Program-made: the position numbers and the translations under genes | Shown here: piece by piece, positions 36,273-47,274 of the stretch | How the letters are laid out: each line of letters starts with the position of its first letter | Numbering within the stretch: position 1 is the stretch's first letter | Notes under the pieces: generated by a model | The model's database searches: none | What the model was told of the DNA's origin: nothing | The model's input: the letters and a program-made list of their open reading frames with translations, nothing else | From: Candidatus Nealsonbacteria bacterium RIFCSPLOWO2_01_FULL_43_32 | GTDB taxonomy: Bacteria; Patescibacteriota; Minisyncoccia; Minisyncoccales; MHMH01 | Assembly (NCBI GenBank): GCA_001819335.1 | Contig: MHMH01000015.1 | Location: forward strand, 1 to 52,092 | DNA length: 52,092 bases | Reading direction: 5' to 3'

Positions 36273-36836
36273 ATGAATAAAATAGCCTTTGTTTTTATTG
36301 ATGGCGGCAATTTCTATTTCAAATTGAAAGAACTAGCTTCTGAATTGGACGGAAAGCACAGTTTGATTGATTTTAATTTTAGAGGATTTTCCGAATGGTT
36401 AGTTAAACCAAATGAATTATCGGAAGTTAGATATTATCTCGGGATAGTGAAAAGAGAACGAAATAATTCCAAAAGCGAGAAATTATACGCGGATCAGCAG
36501 AGACTTATTGGCAAACTTCAACAACAAAACATTAATATTACTTTCGGCCATGTTATTCGCCATCCCGATAAAACTCATCACGAAAAAGGCGTTGATGTGC
36601 GTTTGGCCGTTGAAATGATCAGATTTGCTAGGGAAAATAAATACGACATTGCTTATTTAGTTAGCTCCGACACAGATTTGGTGGCGGCGGTGGAGGAAGT
36701 TCAGGCTTTCGGTAAAAAAGTCCAATATGTAGGAATTTTTAAAGGCCAATCGTACGGTCTTTCAAGCGTTACTGACGATGTTAGATTATTAAGAGCAGAA
36801 GAGATGAGGCAATTCTTTTCCAATTCATTAATATAA
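36273..36836 (+). CDS. NYN domain (LabA/DUF88-like) protein
   Basis: FVFIDGGNFYFKL; KGVDVRLAVEMIRFA; YLVSSDTDLVAAVEEVQAFGKKV. Confidence 0.88.
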   Translation: MNKIAFVFIDGGNFYFKLKELASELDGKHSLIDFNFRGFSEWLVKPNELSEVRYYLGIVKRERNNSKSEKLYADQQRLIGKLQQQNINITFGHVIRHPDKTHHEKGVDVRLAVEMIRFARENKYDIAYLVSSDTDLVAAVEEVQAFGKKVQYVGIFKGQSYGLSSVTDDVRLLRAEEMRQFFSNSLI

Positions 36837-36850
36837 AACAATAAAACTTT

Positions 36851-37438
36851 ATGGGTTTTGATTTATTTACTCAAACTATTTTTCTCTTTGTCTTTTGTCT
36901 GGTCTTGGCTGCTTATGAGACGCAAATAGAGGGGGCTTTCGGCTGGGCGCAGAATCTGCCCACCTGGCGACCATCTCCCACCAATCTAATTGCGCGCCTT
37001 TACCGAAAGATTATGGGTGGCAGGGAAATGACTCTTTACCATGTCTTGGTTTTTACTTTAGTGGTTATTTTTATGCATTATCCTTATTTTGCTGGCAAAG
37101 CCTGGAGCTTTTCCTCGGAGTTAACTACGCTCTCTTTCTTTTTTCTGGTCGTAGTGATTTGGGATTTCTTGTGGTTCGTGGTTAATCCCAGGTATGATTT
37201 CGGACAGTTTTGGGGCCAGCATGTTTTGTGGCACAAAAAGTGGTTTTGGCACATGCCCACTGATTATTGGTTTGCCCTTATCGTCTCCGCCCTATTATAC
37301 GCGAGATTTTCTTTGAAATGGTTTCTGCTGAAAGAATGGCTGGAGATCGTTGGTTTGTCGCTTATTCTGACCCTGGCCGTCATCACCTTCTCTATAGCCA
37401 TCGGCATCTTTAAAGTAAAAGAAGAATTTAAACGATAA
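36851..37438 (+). CDS. Integral membrane protein, unknown function
   Basis: Multiple hydrophobic segments; translationally close to the downstream glycosyltransferase. Confidence 0.6.
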   Translation: MGFDLFTQTIFLFVFCLVLAAYETQIEGAFGWAQNLPTWRPSPTNLIARLYRKIMGGREMTLYHVLVFTLVVIFMHYPYFAGKAWSFSSELTTLSFFFLVVVIWDFLWFVVNPRYDFGQFWGQHVLWHKKWFWHMPTDYWFALIVSALLYARFSLKWFLLKEWLEIVGLSLILTLAVITFSIAIGIFKVKEEFKR

Positions 37439-37443
37439 CGGTC

Positions 37444-39003
37444 ATGAGGATTAGTCCTGAAAAATACTATCTTAACGTTGGCCGGGCGACGGATTTGAAA
37501 AATCCCAAAGCAAGAAGAATTTACCGTACTCTGGAGATTTTGCCCGGGGCTTTGGTTTGGGCGACCCTCATGGGCATGTTTCTTTTTTCATGGTTAAAAC
37601 CCATTTGGGTGGCTTATTTTATCATTGCCTTCAGCGTTTATTGGCTGTTGAGGACCCTCCATTTCTCCTTGCATATTATGGCCGCTTACCAGAAAATGAA
37701 AGCAAATCTGACGACCGATTGGCTTTTGAAATTAGACGAATTGACAGGGAAGCATCCGGATAAAGATTGGCGCAAAATATATCATTTGATCATTTTCCCC
37801 ATGTACCAAGAGAGCTTGGTGGTGATTGAAGGTTCGTTTGAGGCGTTGCTTAACGCTCGCTATCCCAAAGAGAAAACGATGGTGGTTTTGGCGATTGAAG
37901 AAAGGGCGGGCCAAGCCGCTCGAGAAACCGCTCAAGCCATTGCCAGGCAATATCAGGATAAATTTTTTCGATTTTTAATCACCGAGCATCCCAGGGATAT
38001 TGCTGGCGAAATCGCTGGCAAGGGCTCCAATGAAAGTTGGGCCGGGAAACAAGCTCAAAAGCTCGTTATCGACCCCTTGAAAATACCTCATGAAAACGTG
38101 ATTGTTTCTTCTTTTGATGTGGACGCTCAAGTTTACCCTCAATATTTTTCTTGCCTGACTTATTACTATTTGACCAGCGCTAACCCGACGCGGTCCAGCT
38201 TCCAGCCCATTCCCGTATATTTCAATAATTTTGCTGAAGCCCCCTTTTTTTCACGCATTGTTTCTTCGTGCAATTTTTTTTGGCAGCTCATGCAGCAACA
38301 GCGTCCGGAAAAAATCACCACCTATTCTTCTCATTCCATGAATCTTAAAACCCTGGTGGAGATGGATTTCTGGCAAACCAATGTGGTTTCAGAGGATGCG
38401 GGCGTTTTCTGGAAGGCCTTCTTATTTTATGACGGCGCTTATCAGATCATGCCCATCCATTATCCTTTGTCCATGGATGCGTGCGTGGGAGATACTGTCT
38501 GGAAGACGGTCATCAACCAATACAAGCAGCAGCGGAGATGGGCTTGGGGTTCAGAGGGCATCCCCTACCTATTATTCGGTTTTTTAAGAAATAACAAGAT
38601 ACCGTTTTATAAAAAATTTCGTTATGCGTTTTTAATGCTCGAATCTTTTTGGGCCTGGGGCACTAACGCCCTGCTCATTCTTTTCTTGGGCTGGCTGCCC
38701 CTTTTGCTGGGCGGCGGGGAATTTAATGCCACGGTTTTATCTTACAACCTGCCTCAGATTGTACGTAATTTAATGACTTTCGCCTTGGTCGGCGTTTTTG
38801 CGGCCATTATCATCAATACCTTATTGGTCAAGGCAAATTTTTCTTTAAGAGGCAAATGGCAGAATGTTTTCATCGTCGCCCAGTGGGTCTTTCTGCCGAT
38901 TTCTTTGATCGTTTTCGGAGCCGTTCCGGCAATTGAAGCCCAGACCAGGTTGATGCTGGGCCAATACATGGGTTTTTGGGTCACAGAGAAGGTCAGGAGA
39001 TAA
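37444..39003 (+). CDS. Multi-TM GT2-like glycosyltransferase
   Basis: SFDVDAQVYPQYFSCL; SEDAGVFWKAF; QQRRWAWGSEG (QxxRW-like); C-terminal TM helices. Confidence 0.75.
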   Translation: MRISPEKYYLNVGRATDLKNPKARRIYRTLEILPGALVWATLMGMFLFSWLKPIWVAYFIIAFSVYWLLRTLHFSLHIMAAYQKMKANLTTDWLLKLDELTGKHPDKDWRKIYHLIIFPMYQESLVVIEGSFEALLNARYPKEKTMVVLAIEERAGQAARETAQAIARQYQDKFFRFLITEHPRDIAGEIAGKGSNESWAGKQAQKLVIDPLKIPHENVIVSSFDVDAQVYPQYFSCLTYYYLTSANPTRSSFQPIPVYFNNFAEAPFFSRIVSSCNFFWQLMQQQRPEKITTYSSHSMNLKTLVEMDFWQTNVVSEDAGVFWKAFLFYDGAYQIMPIHYPLSMDACVGDTVWKTVINQYKQQRRWAWGSEGIPYLLFGFLRNNKIPFYKKFRYAFLMLESFWAWGTNALLILFLGWLPLLLGGGEFNATVLSYNLPQIVRNLMTFALVGVFAAIIINTLLVKANFSLRGKWQNVFIVAQWVFLPISLIVFGAVPAIEAQTRLMLGQYMGFWVTEKVRR

Positions 39004-39050
39004 GCCCCTTTTATTTTGACGAGATTTCCTTTATAATAGAATATGCAATT

Positions 39051-40217
39051 ATGGCAAAAATCTACTTAGATTACGCGGCCACCACTCCCCTTAATCCCAA
39101 CGTCTTTAAGGCGATGCTGCCTTATTTGAAGCAAGACTTTGGCAATACTTCTTCCATCCACAGCCTGGGACAGCAAGCTTTGGGCGCAATTGACGAAGCT
39201 CGCGCCGTGCTGGCTGATTTTTTAGGATGCGATGCTCAAGAAATTATTTTTACCGGTTCGGCCACCGAGGCCAATAATCTGGCGGTTTTGGGAACGGTCC
39301 AAGCCGTCAAAAACAAGCAACCCCACGTCATTACGACGCCAATTGAGCATCATGCTGTTTTGGAGCCTTGTCGTGAGCTGGAAAAGCAGGGTGTTGAGGT
39401 GAGCTATCTGCCAGTTGATAAAGAAGGATTGGTAACCCTAGCCGATGTTAAAAAAGCTCTTAAGCCGAACACGGTTTTGGTTTCAATCATGTACGCCAAT
39501 AATGAAGTCGGCGCTATCCAGCCGATTCAAGAGATTGGTCAGCTCATCAAGAAAACAAGTCCCAAAATTTTGTTTCATACCGATGCTGTTCAGGCTGTCA
39601 ATTATCTGGACTGCAACGTGGAAAAACTTGGCGTTGATCTTTTGACTTTAAGCGCGCATAAAATTTACGGGCCCAAGGGCGTAGGTGCGCTTTTCGTGAA
39701 AAATGGCATATTGATAAAACCGTTGATTTATGGCGGCGGCCAGGAAGCAGGGTTGAGGTCGGGGACAGAAAATGTGGCCGGCATTGTCGGCTTGGCCTCT
39801 GCCATCAAAGAAATTCAAAACCCCAAACACAAAATCCAAAATATCAGAACCAGACAGTTCAGGGACAAACTGATTAAAAACATCTTAAAAATTATTCCCG
39901 ATGCCCATCTTAACGGTTCACTGGTTCACCGTCTGCCCAATAATGTTAATATCAGTTTTCGCGGAGTAGAAGGCGAAGCCATTGTCATTGCCTTAGACCA
40001 AAAAGGCATTGCTGCTTCTACGGGCTCGGCTTGTTCGTCAAAAAGCCTGGAACCTTCGCATGTTCTTTTAGCTATGGGGTTTTCCGAAGAAGAAGCCCAT
40101 GGTTCCTTAAGAATCACCTTGGGCCGGCCCACTACTCCGAAAGACCTGGAAAGATTATTGAAAGTTTTGCCGCCTATTATTCAAAAATTAAGACAAATTT
40201 CCGGCTACCAACTATGA
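39051..40217 (+). CDS. iscS: Cysteine desulfurase
   Basis: YLDYAATTPLNPNV; SAHKIYGPKGVGAL; STGSACSSKSLEPSHVL; start ATG 39051. Confidence 0.95.
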   Translation: MAKIYLDYAATTPLNPNVFKAMLPYLKQDFGNTSSIHSLGQQALGAIDEARAVLADFLGCDAQEIIFTGSATEANNLAVLGTVQAVKNKQPHVITTPIEHHAVLEPCRELEKQGVEVSYLPVDKEGLVTLADVKKALKPNTVLVSIMYANNEVGAIQPIQEIGQLIKKTSPKILFHTDAVQAVNYLDCNVEKLGVDLLTLSAHKIYGPKGVGALFVKNGILIKPLIYGGGQEAGLRSGTENVAGIVGLASAIKEIQNPKHKIQNIRTRQFRDKLIKNILKIIPDAHLNGSLVHRLPNNVNISFRGVEGEAIVIALDQKGIAASTGSACSSKSLEPSHVLLAMGFSEEEAHGSLRITLGRPTTPKDLERLLKVLPPIIQKLRQISGYQL

Positions 40218-40606
40218 AGCCATATTATTCCAAACAAGTCATTGAACACTTTCTCCACCCTAAAAATTTAGGCAAGCTCAAAGATGCCGATGGGGTGGGC
40301 AAGGTGGGAAACCCCGCTTGCGGGGATGTGATGGAGCTTTTTATAAAAGTTGAAAAGAAAAACAGTAAAGAGATTATCAAAGACATAAAATTTTACACTT
40401 TAGGTTGTGCCGCTGCCATAGCTACCTCCGATATGGCTTGCGAATTGGTTAAGGGGAAAACCATCCAAGAGGCCCTGGAAATAAATTATCAGGATATTGT
40501 TGGTGAGTTAGGTGATTTGCCTCCAATAAAAATCCATTGCAGTGTTTTGGCCCGGGAAGGGCTGAAAGCCGCCGTCGAAGATTACAGAAAAAAATCCAAA
40601 AAATAG
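40214..40606 (+). CDS. iscU: Fe-S cluster scaffold IscU/NifU
   Basis: MKPYYSKQVIEHFLHPKNLGKL; GNPACGDVM; GCAAAIATSDMACEL; HCSVLA. Confidence 0.93.
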   Translation: MKPYYSKQVIEHFLHPKNLGKLKDADGVGKVGNPACGDVMELFIKVEKKNSKEIIKDIKFYTLGCAAAIATSDMACELVKGKTIQEALEINYQDIVGELGDLPPIKIHCSVLAREGLKAAVEDYRKKSKK

Positions 40607-40607
40607 C

Positions 40608-41900
40608 ATGTCCATTTACGATTTGTCGCCATTCCATCCGCCCAAGATTAAATGGCCGAAAATAAATGGTAGGGGCCTGGTTTTGACTGTTTTGATTTCC
40701 GCTATCTTCGGATTTTCCGCCGGTTTGGTCGCCGCCAGTTTTTTTTATTTGGAAATAAAGAATTTTCTTTTAGAGGCGCCCGGTTTCCAGGGTATCAGCG
40801 ACAAAGTCGCTGAGAAAGAGTACGTGCCTCAAACGAGCCAGGAACAGGCGATTATTGACGTGGTGCAAGAAACTTCTCCGGCCGTGGTCAGCATTGTCAT
40901 TACCAAAGATATGCCCGTGTTGGAGCAGTATTATATCAGTCCGTTTGAAGAATTTTTTAATATTCCGCAGTATCGCCAAAAAGGCACCCAAAAACAGGAG
41001 ATCGGCGGGGGCAGCGGCTTTATTGTTTCTGAAGACGGCATGGTTTTAACCAATAAGCATGTGGCTTTGGACGAAGGGGCGGATTACACCGTTCTAACCA
41101 ACGACGGCAAAAAATTCCCGGCCCGGGTTTTAGCCAGAGACCCCTTGCAGGACTTGGCCATTCTGAAAATTGAGACGGAAAAAAAGATTGACGGCAACGG
41201 CGGTTTGGTTGAAACCAAGTTCCCGGTCGTGAAAATGGGCGATTCTGATAAACTGCAAAGCGGCCAGACGGTCATAGCCATTGGCAATGCTTTGGGAGAG
41301 TTCAGAAATACGGTTTCGGTCGGCGTGATTTCGGGCTTGGGCCGCACGATTACCGCTTCGGGCGGAGGACTAGTGGAAACGATTGAAGACGTTATTCAGA
41401 CGGATGCCGCTATTAATAAAGGGAATTCGGGCGGTCCGCTGCTCAATCTAAGGGGCGAGGTGATGGGTATTAATACGGCTACGGTCCTTGAGGCGCAAAG
41501 CATTGGTTTTGCCATCCCGGTCAACAAAGCCAAAAAAGACATTGAGCAGATTATAAGCTTCGGCAAAATAGTTTATGCTTATTTGGGTGTTTACTACGCC
41601 ATTATTAATGAAGATTTGCAGCTCAAATACGATTTGCCGGTTGATTACGGTGCTTGGGTAGGCCGAGACGCAGCCGGCGCTCAAACCCCAACCGCTGTCA
41701 TTAAGAACAGTGCGGCTGAAAAAGCTGGTCTTAAGCAAGACGATATTATTTTGGAATTCAACAGCGAGAAAATTACCACCGACAATTCCTTGGCCAAAAT
41801 GATTCAGAAGCGCAATCCGGGTGACGAGATAATTTTGAAAGTCCTGCGGGACAAAACTGAAATGACTCTTGAAGCCACCCTGGGCGAACGCGAAGAGTAA
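40608..41900 (+). CDS. HtrA/DegP-type serine protease with PDZ domain
   Basis: TM anchor; VLTNKHVA (His), DLAILKIE (Asp), NKGNSGGPLLNLRGEVMGINT (Ser); PDZ C-terminus. Confidence 0.93.
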   Translation: MSIYDLSPFHPPKIKWPKINGRGLVLTVLISAIFGFSAGLVAASFFYLEIKNFLLEAPGFQGISDKVAEKEYVPQTSQEQAIIDVVQETSPAVVSIVITKDMPVLEQYYISPFEEFFNIPQYRQKGTQKQEIGGGSGFIVSEDGMVLTNKHVALDEGADYTVLTNDGKKFPARVLARDPLQDLAILKIETEKKIDGNGGLVETKFPVVKMGDSDKLQSGQTVIAIGNALGEFRNTVSVGVISGLGRTITASGGGLVETIEDVIQTDAAINKGNSGGPLLNLRGEVMGINTATVLEAQSIGFAIPVNKAKKDIEQIISFGKIVYAYLGVYYAIINEDLQLKYDLPVDYGAWVGRDAAGAQTPTAVIKNSAAEKAGLKQDDIILEFNSEKITTDNSLAKMIQKRNPGDEIILKVLRDKTEMTLEATLGEREE

Positions 41901-41946
41901 GTGACTCCCGAAGTTACTTAAAAACTATGAATAGGAAAGAGGGAAG

Positions 41947-42375
41947 ATGATTTACTTAGTGGCTGTGCCGGGAGGAAAGGGCTGTCTTTATCCTAAACCA
42001 GGCGCTGAAGGCCAAGATGTTATCTTAGAATTTGACCCGAAAAGGCCGGGAAGCCTTCAAGAGGAAATTTACCACATTAAACTGGGCCATCACCGGGAAT
42101 TGGGCAAAGGAATTTCTCGTAAAAGAAAATGGGAGATGGAGCAAGAAGTCACCGAACTGAAAATAACCATTGGCGCAGTGAATATCAACCAGGCTATTAT
42201 GTGTTTATATAATGTTCGTCAGGACATAATTGCCTCGGCTGATGAAGGCAGGCAGATAGATGTGGAAGACAGGAGGTGGTTTTCTTGGCCTTCTTTTTTA
42301 AGTCAGGTTGAAGAAATGACCGGCGTTTCCCAAGATTATATTCAGGATTATCTTGCTAAGGAATCCAATCAATAA
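41947..42375 (+). CDS. Hypothetical protein
   Basis: 142-aa ORF with upstream GAGGGAAG RBS and downstream terminator. Confidence 0.55.
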   Translation: MIYLVAVPGGKGCLYPKPGAEGQDVILEFDPKRPGSLQEEIYHIKLGHHRELGKGISRKRKWEMEQEVTELKITIGAVNINQAIMCLYNVRQDIIASADEGRQIDVEDRRWFSWPSFLSQVEEMTGVSQDYIQDYLAKESNQ

Positions 42376-42413
42376 GCGGTGCGAGCCAAAATATTCGCGC
42401 CGCTTTTATTTTT
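42376..42413 (+). terminator. Rho-independent terminator
   Basis: GCGGTGCGA (42376-42384) / TCGCGCCGC (42395-42403) then TTTTATTTTT. Confidence 0.8.
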
Positions 42414-42475
42414 GTTTTCTTGATTTTTCTTGAGATTTATGATAAAAAAGAATGTAGTATAATGGTATATATACG

Positions 42476-45184
42476 ATGAACGGCGCAGGCAATTTTACCC
42501 ACAAAGCCCAGGAGGCGATTATGGAAGCCCAAGACACGGCCCGCCAGGCCGGCCAGCAGCAAATTGACGCTTTGCACTTGCTTTTCGCTTTAATTTCGCA
42601 AGAAGGCAGCGTGGTTTTGACTTTGCTTCAGAAAATCGGCGTTGATATTGAGAACTTGAAAAAGAGGGCCAAAAGCGCTCTGGAAAAAATTCCGGTCATC
42701 GCCACACCCCAGACCTTAGGCCAATTTTACTTAACCCAGGATATGGCCAAGGTTTTGGACAGAGCGCGTCAGGAATCAATGAAAATGGGCGATGAGTTTA
42801 TTTCCGTTGAGCATTTGTTTTTAGCTCTGCTTGATACCGAAAGCAAGGCCAAAGAAATTTTAGACAAAGCCAGCTTTCTGCAATCGGGCGAGGCAGCCAC
42901 CCTGGAGTTCGGCAAGTTAAGCTATGCCGAGGCGCTGAAAATCTTGGCTCAAATCAGGGGCGGCACGCGCATCACCGACCCTGAACCGGAATCCAAATAC
43001 CAGGTGATTGAAAAATACGCCCGCAATCTGACTCAGCTGGCCCGGGAAGGCAAGCTTGACCCGGTTATCGGTCGAGAAAACGAAATCCGCAGGTTGATGC
43101 AGGTTTTGTCCAGAAGAACCAAGAATAACCCGGTGCTCATCGGCGAAGCCGGGGTCGGGAAAACCGCTATCGTCGAGGGCTTGGCCCAGCGCATTATCAG
43201 AAAGGATGTGCCCGAAAGCTTGAAAGAAAAAGAAATTATTGCCTTGGATTTGGGCGCGATTATTGCCGGCACCAGATACCGGGGCGAATTTGAAGATAGA
43301 ATCAAGGCTTTGTTAAAAGAGGTGAACAGGGCGCAGGGCCGATACATTTTATTTATTGACGAACTTCATACCCTGGTGGGCGCGGGTGCGGCCGAAGGCG
43401 CCATTGACGCCTCCAATCTTTTAAAGCCGGCTTTAGCCCGGGGCGAGTTAAAAGCTATTGGCGCTACCACTTTGAAAGAGTATCAAAAATACATGGAAAG
43501 AGACCCGGCCCTGGAAAGAAGGTTCCAGCCGATTTACGTGGCTGAACCCTCCATTGAAGATACGCTGGCTGTTTTAAGAGGCATTAAAGAAAAATACGAA
43601 GTCCATCACGGCGTCAAAATCAAAGACGCGGCTTTGGTGGCCGCCGCCGAATTGGCTGACCGCTATATCAGCGACCGATTTTTGCCAGACAAGGCCGTTG
43701 ACTTGATGGACGAAGCCGCTTCAGCTTTGAGGCTGGAAATTGAATCAGAGCCTTCGGACCTGGACGAGTTGAAGCAGGAAATTCAAAAGCTGGAGATTGA
43801 GAAACAATCTCTGAAAAACGAAAAAACCCCTGTTGCTGCTAAAAAAACAGCGGTCATCAACCGCTCTCTGGCTGATTTGAAAGAAAAAGCTCAAAACATT
43901 GAATTGAAATGGCAGACTGAAAAAGATTTGATTCAGGCTGTCCGAACCATGAGAAAAGAAATAGACGACTTGACTTTTCAAACCGAAGTGGCCCAGCGTG
44001 AGGGCGATTTGCAGAAGGTAGCCGAGATTAAATACGGGAAAATTCCCGAACTTTTAAAAGAAATCCAGAAAAAAGAAAAGGCCCTGGTCCGTTTCCAGCA
44101 AAAACACCGCATCATTAAAGAGGAAGTGGGCGAGGAAGAGGTGGCCCAGGTAGTTTCCCGCTGGACCGGCATTCCGGTCACCAGATTAATTGAAGAAGAA
44201 GCCAAAAAATTGGAAAGAATGGAAGATATTATCGCTAAGCAGGTGGTCGGCCAGGAAGAAGCCATTTCCGCTGTTTCTCGGGCTATTCGGCGCTCTCGAG
44301 CCGGCATTGCCGAAGAACAAAGGCCTATGGGTTCTTTTATGTTCTTGGGGCCCACGGGCGTGGGCAAAACCGAAACAGCTCGGGCCCTGGCTGGATTTTT
44401 ATTTAACGACGAATCGGCTTTGGTCAGGCTGGATATGTCAGAATATATGGAAAGACACACGGTCAGTAAAATGATCGGCAGCCCGCCCGGCTACGTGGGC
44501 TATGAAGAAGGCGGCCAGTTAACTGAAAAAATCCGCCGCCGGCCTTATGCCGTTATTTTATTGGACGAAATTGAGAAAGCCCATCCCGAAGTTTTTAATA
44601 TTCTTTTGCAGATTTTGGAGGACGGTCGTTTGACCGATGCCAAGGGCCGGACCGCTTCTTTTAAAAACACTATTTTAATCATGACTTCCAATGTCGGTTC
44701 CGAGCACATTGCTAAAATGGGTTCTTTGGGCTTTTTGGGCGACAACGTCGAAGCCACCAAGGCGGATTTGAAAGAGAAAGTTATGGAAGCTTTGAGAGAA
44801 AATTTCCGGCCGGAGTTTTTAAACAGAATTGACGAAATTGTCATTTTCAATTATCTGGGCAAGCCAGAGATTAAAAGAATCGTTGAACTGGAGCTGGAAA
44901 AAGTGATTCGAAGATTGGCCGATAAAAAAATTGAAATTAAAACAACCGGAAGCGCCAAAGATCTTTTGGCCGAGCAGGGTTTTGACGCCAATTTGGGCGC
45001 TCGACCCTTAAAAAGAGTGATTCAAAAATTGGTGCTTGACCCCCTGGCTTTAAAAATCGTGGCCGGAAATATTAAAGAAAAAGATGAGGTTGTCATTGAC
45101 GCCGAAAAAGACCAGATTGTTTTTAGAATGCCCAGTGATTTAGTGCACAAAGTTCCATGGCCAAAAATATCCTCAAAATCTTGA
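42476..45184 (+). CDS. clpB: ATP-dependent chaperone/Clp ATPase (ClpB/ClpC family)
   Basis: Clp N-repeats; [65 protein letters not shown]. Confidence 0.92.
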   Translation: MNGAGNFTHKAQEAIMEAQDTARQAGQQQIDALHLLFALISQEGSVVLTLLQKIGVDIENLKKRAKSALEKIPVIATPQTLGQFYLTQDMAKVLDRARQESMKMGDEFISVEHLFLALLDTESKAKEILDKASFLQSGEAATLEFGKLSYAEALKILAQIRGGTRITDPEPESKYQVIEKYARNLTQLAREGKLDPVIGRENEIRRLMQVLSRRTKNNPVLIGEAGVGKTAIVEGLAQRIIRKDVPESLKEKEIIALDLGAIIAGTRYRGEFEDRIKALLKEVNRAQGRYILFIDELHTLVGAGAAEGAIDASNLLKPALARGELKAIGATTLKEYQKYMERDPALERRFQPIYVAEPSIEDTLAVLRGIKEKYEVHHGVKIKDAALVAAAELADRYISDRFLPDKAVDLMDEAASALRLEIESEPSDLDELKQEIQKLEIEKQSLKNEKTPVAAKKTAVINRSLADLKEKAQNIELKWQTEKDLIQAVRTMRKEIDDLTFQTEVAQREGDLQKVAEIKYGKIPELLKEIQKKEKALVRFQQKHRIIKEEVGEEEVAQVVSRWTGIPVTRLIEEEAKKLERMEDIIAKQVVGQEEAISAVSRAIRRSRAGIAEEQRPMGSFMFLGPTGVGKTETARALAGFLFNDESALVRLDMSEYMERHTVSKMIGSPPGYVGYEEGGQLTEKIRRRPYAVILLDEIEKAHPEVFNILLQILEDGRLTDAKGRTASFKNTILIMTSNVGSEHIAKMGSLGFLGDNVEATKADLKEKVMEALRENFRPEFLNRIDEIVIFNYLGKPEIKRIVELELEKVIRRLADKKIEIKTTGSAKDLLAEQGFDANLGARPLKRVIQKLVLDPLALKIVAGNIKEKDEVVIDAEKDQIVFRMPSDLVHKVPWPKISSKS

Positions 45185-45879
45185 GTATCTTCATCGTCGG
45201 CGCAGTGGGCGGCATTTTTGCCGACCAAATTCTCTGGCCCTATTTCATTGAGCGGCCGCTTTTTTATCAGTATAGATTGGAGCAGACGCCGATTTATGTG
45301 ACCCAGAAGCAAGAAACCACCATGTATGTCCAGGAGAATTTTGCTTTAAGGGAAGCAGTGGAGAAAGTGGCCAAAGTCGTAGTTGGCGTCAAAACCAAAA
45401 CCGAAGCACGAGAGATTTTGGAAGGTTCGGGTCTGGTCGTCACTTCGGATGGCCTCATCGTCACCTTGGCTTCGCTGGTGCCGCCGGGCTCTGCCTTTTC
45501 TTTTTTTGTTGAGGGTCAGTGGCCCAATTACCAAATTTTAAAAAGAGATTTGACAAACAATTTAGCTTTGGTCAAACTTGAAAGCAGCAGATTGTCAACG
45601 GTCGGTTTTGCCGACTTGGAGAAAACCAAAGTCGGGGAGCGGGTTTTTCTCATAGGCACGGACTTCAGCACGACCACGCCCCGGGCCGTGGTCAACGAAG
45701 GCATTATCAGTTTTTTTAGCGAAGATTTAATTAAGACGAATATTTTTGAAGACCAAGTTGTTCGGGGCAGTCCTTTATTCAATCTTGAAGGTAAGGCCGT
45801 CGGCCTGAACATACTTGATGAAACCGGCCGGGTTCAGACTATTCCTATCAACGTTATCCGCGCCTTCATCGGTTTGTAG
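45157..45879 (+). CDS. HtrA-like pseudoprotease, membrane anchored
   Basis: GSGLVVTSDGLIVTLASL, NLALVKLE, VVRGSPLFNLEGKAVGLN align with HtrA motifs, but catalytic His/Asp/Ser are replaced. Confidence 0.75.
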   Translation: MAKNILKILSIFIVGAVGGIFADQILWPYFIERPLFYQYRLEQTPIYVTQKQETTMYVQENFALREAVEKVAKVVVGVKTKTEAREILEGSGLVVTSDGLIVTLASLVPPGSAFSFFVEGQWPNYQILKRDLTNNLALVKLESSRLSTVGFADLEKTKVGERVFLIGTDFSTTTPRAVVNEGIISFFSEDLIKTNIFEDQVVRGSPLFNLEGKAVGLNILDETGRVQTIPINVIRAFIGL

Positions 45880-45914
45880 CCTTAACAATTAAATTAAAAA
45901 AGGAGGAAACGGTC

Positions 45915-46394
45915 TTGGCCATAAGTAAGCTTAGTTTAATGCGAGAAGAAGTTTTGAGGCTGGTCAGGCAAAATGACGGCAAATTGTCGGTAAGCGACGT
46001 AAAAGCAAGACTCGGCAACCCTGACGTCGCATGCTCATCGATGGTAGATTACATGGAGTTTAATTCTAAAGTTATTTATACCAAAAAGATCGGGACAAAA
46101 AGGATGCTCTTTCTCAACAGAAGAACCCAGGCGGCAGATGGCGTTCCGTTGACAGAAGTTGACTGCGGGCTGATGGCAAGATTTAATCTGGATATTCTTG
46201 ATTTCAAAATTCTGGAAGCGCCCGAGAGCGAATCGTCGTATGGCTTAGCTGATAGGCTAAAAGTTTTAGAAAACCAGGTCGTAGCCAGGGTTGAGCGAAG
46301 TATTCCCCTTAAATTCAAAGTCGCGAAATTTCAAGAAGCCCAAGAAATCTTTCATAAGTGCAGGCAAGAGTTAGCAGCGCTCCAGGTGGTGTGA
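45915..46394 (+). CDS. Hypothetical protein with winged-HTH-like N-terminus
   Basis: LMREEVLRLVRQNDGKLSVSDVKARLGNPDVACSSMVDYMEF; AGGAGG RBS; TTG start. Confidence 0.5.
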   Translation: MAISKLSLMREEVLRLVRQNDGKLSVSDVKARLGNPDVACSSMVDYMEFNSKVIYTKKIGTKRMLFLNRRTQAADGVPLTEVDCGLMARFNLDILDFKILEAPESESSYGLADRLKVLENQVVARVERSIPLKFKVAKFQEAQEIFHKCRQELAALQVV

Positions 46395-46421
46395 GAACCC
46401 ATCAATCTCGCACCACTTTTT
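46385..46421 (+). terminator. Rho-independent terminator
   Basis: GTGGTGTGAGA / TCTCGCACCAC followed by TTTTTAATT. Confidence 0.8.
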
Positions 46422-46429
46422 AATTAATC

Positions 46430-46542
46430 ACCTCCCGAGGGTACTTACCTAAACATTTTCCGAAGGGACTTTTATACCTATTTCTCCAAAAGTTTGTTAT
46501 ACTAAAATAAATACCTCCCGAGGGTACTTCAAGAGGGTACTT
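46430..46542 (+). repeat. REP-like repeats, 5' side of the RAYT-like gene
   Basis: ACCTCCCGAGGGTACTT at 46430-46446 and 46513-46529, partial GAGGGTACTT at 46533-46542. Confidence 0.7.
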
Positions 46543-46548
46543 AAATTT

Positions 46549-47274
46549 ATGCCATATCGAAGAATATATTTTGAAAAAAATAAGCCCGTCCATATCGTTT
46601 CTCGATCGGTGATAGATGTTTTTAAGCAAAAAGAAGATTGTTATAGGTTTATTTTCCAATTTTATGTTACCAATTTAGGTAAAAGAGGTTTTAATGTCAC
46701 CGCGAAAGATGCTATCAAAGCAGGACAAGCTTTGTTATATGAAGAGAAAATTCCTCCAAGGTTTGTGTCCGAAGAACATTCCTCCTTTGTTTATTTATTA
46801 GATTTTTCTTTAGTGATGAATCATTATCACTTCTATTTGTTACCGACCAGCGAGAACGTAATACCTATTTTTATGCAAAAACTAAACAATGGTTTTGCCC
46901 AATCTTTCAATCTACTTCATAAACGGAAAGATGCTGTTTTTGGAAGTAGATACAAGGGCGTAGTAGTTGAGGATGAATTTCAATCTCACGCGGTAAGTCG
47001 ATATGTTAGCATAATTAATCCTCTTGATATTTTTCAGCCAGGATGGAGAGAGGCTGGATTAAAAAATTCAAACGAAGCTTTTAATTTTTTGGAGGATTAT
47101 GAATTTTCGACTTTTCCGGATAAAATAAGGAAAAGAAAGGCTCAAATATTAGCTCCTCAAGAAATTTTAGAGCAATATGCTCCCTTTTGGGGAGACGAAA
47201 ACGAATATCGAGAATTTGCCGAAGAATTTTTAAAAGAAAGATTAACCTCTTCTCGCCCTGCATTTATTGAATAA
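46549..47274 (+). mobile_element. REP-associated (Y1/IS200-like) tyrosine transposase, RAYT-like
   Basis: MPYRRIYFEKNKPVHIVSRSV...MNHYHFYLLPTSENVIPIFMQKLNNGFAQSFN...GSRYKGVVV; flanked by REP-like repeats. Confidence 0.75.
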
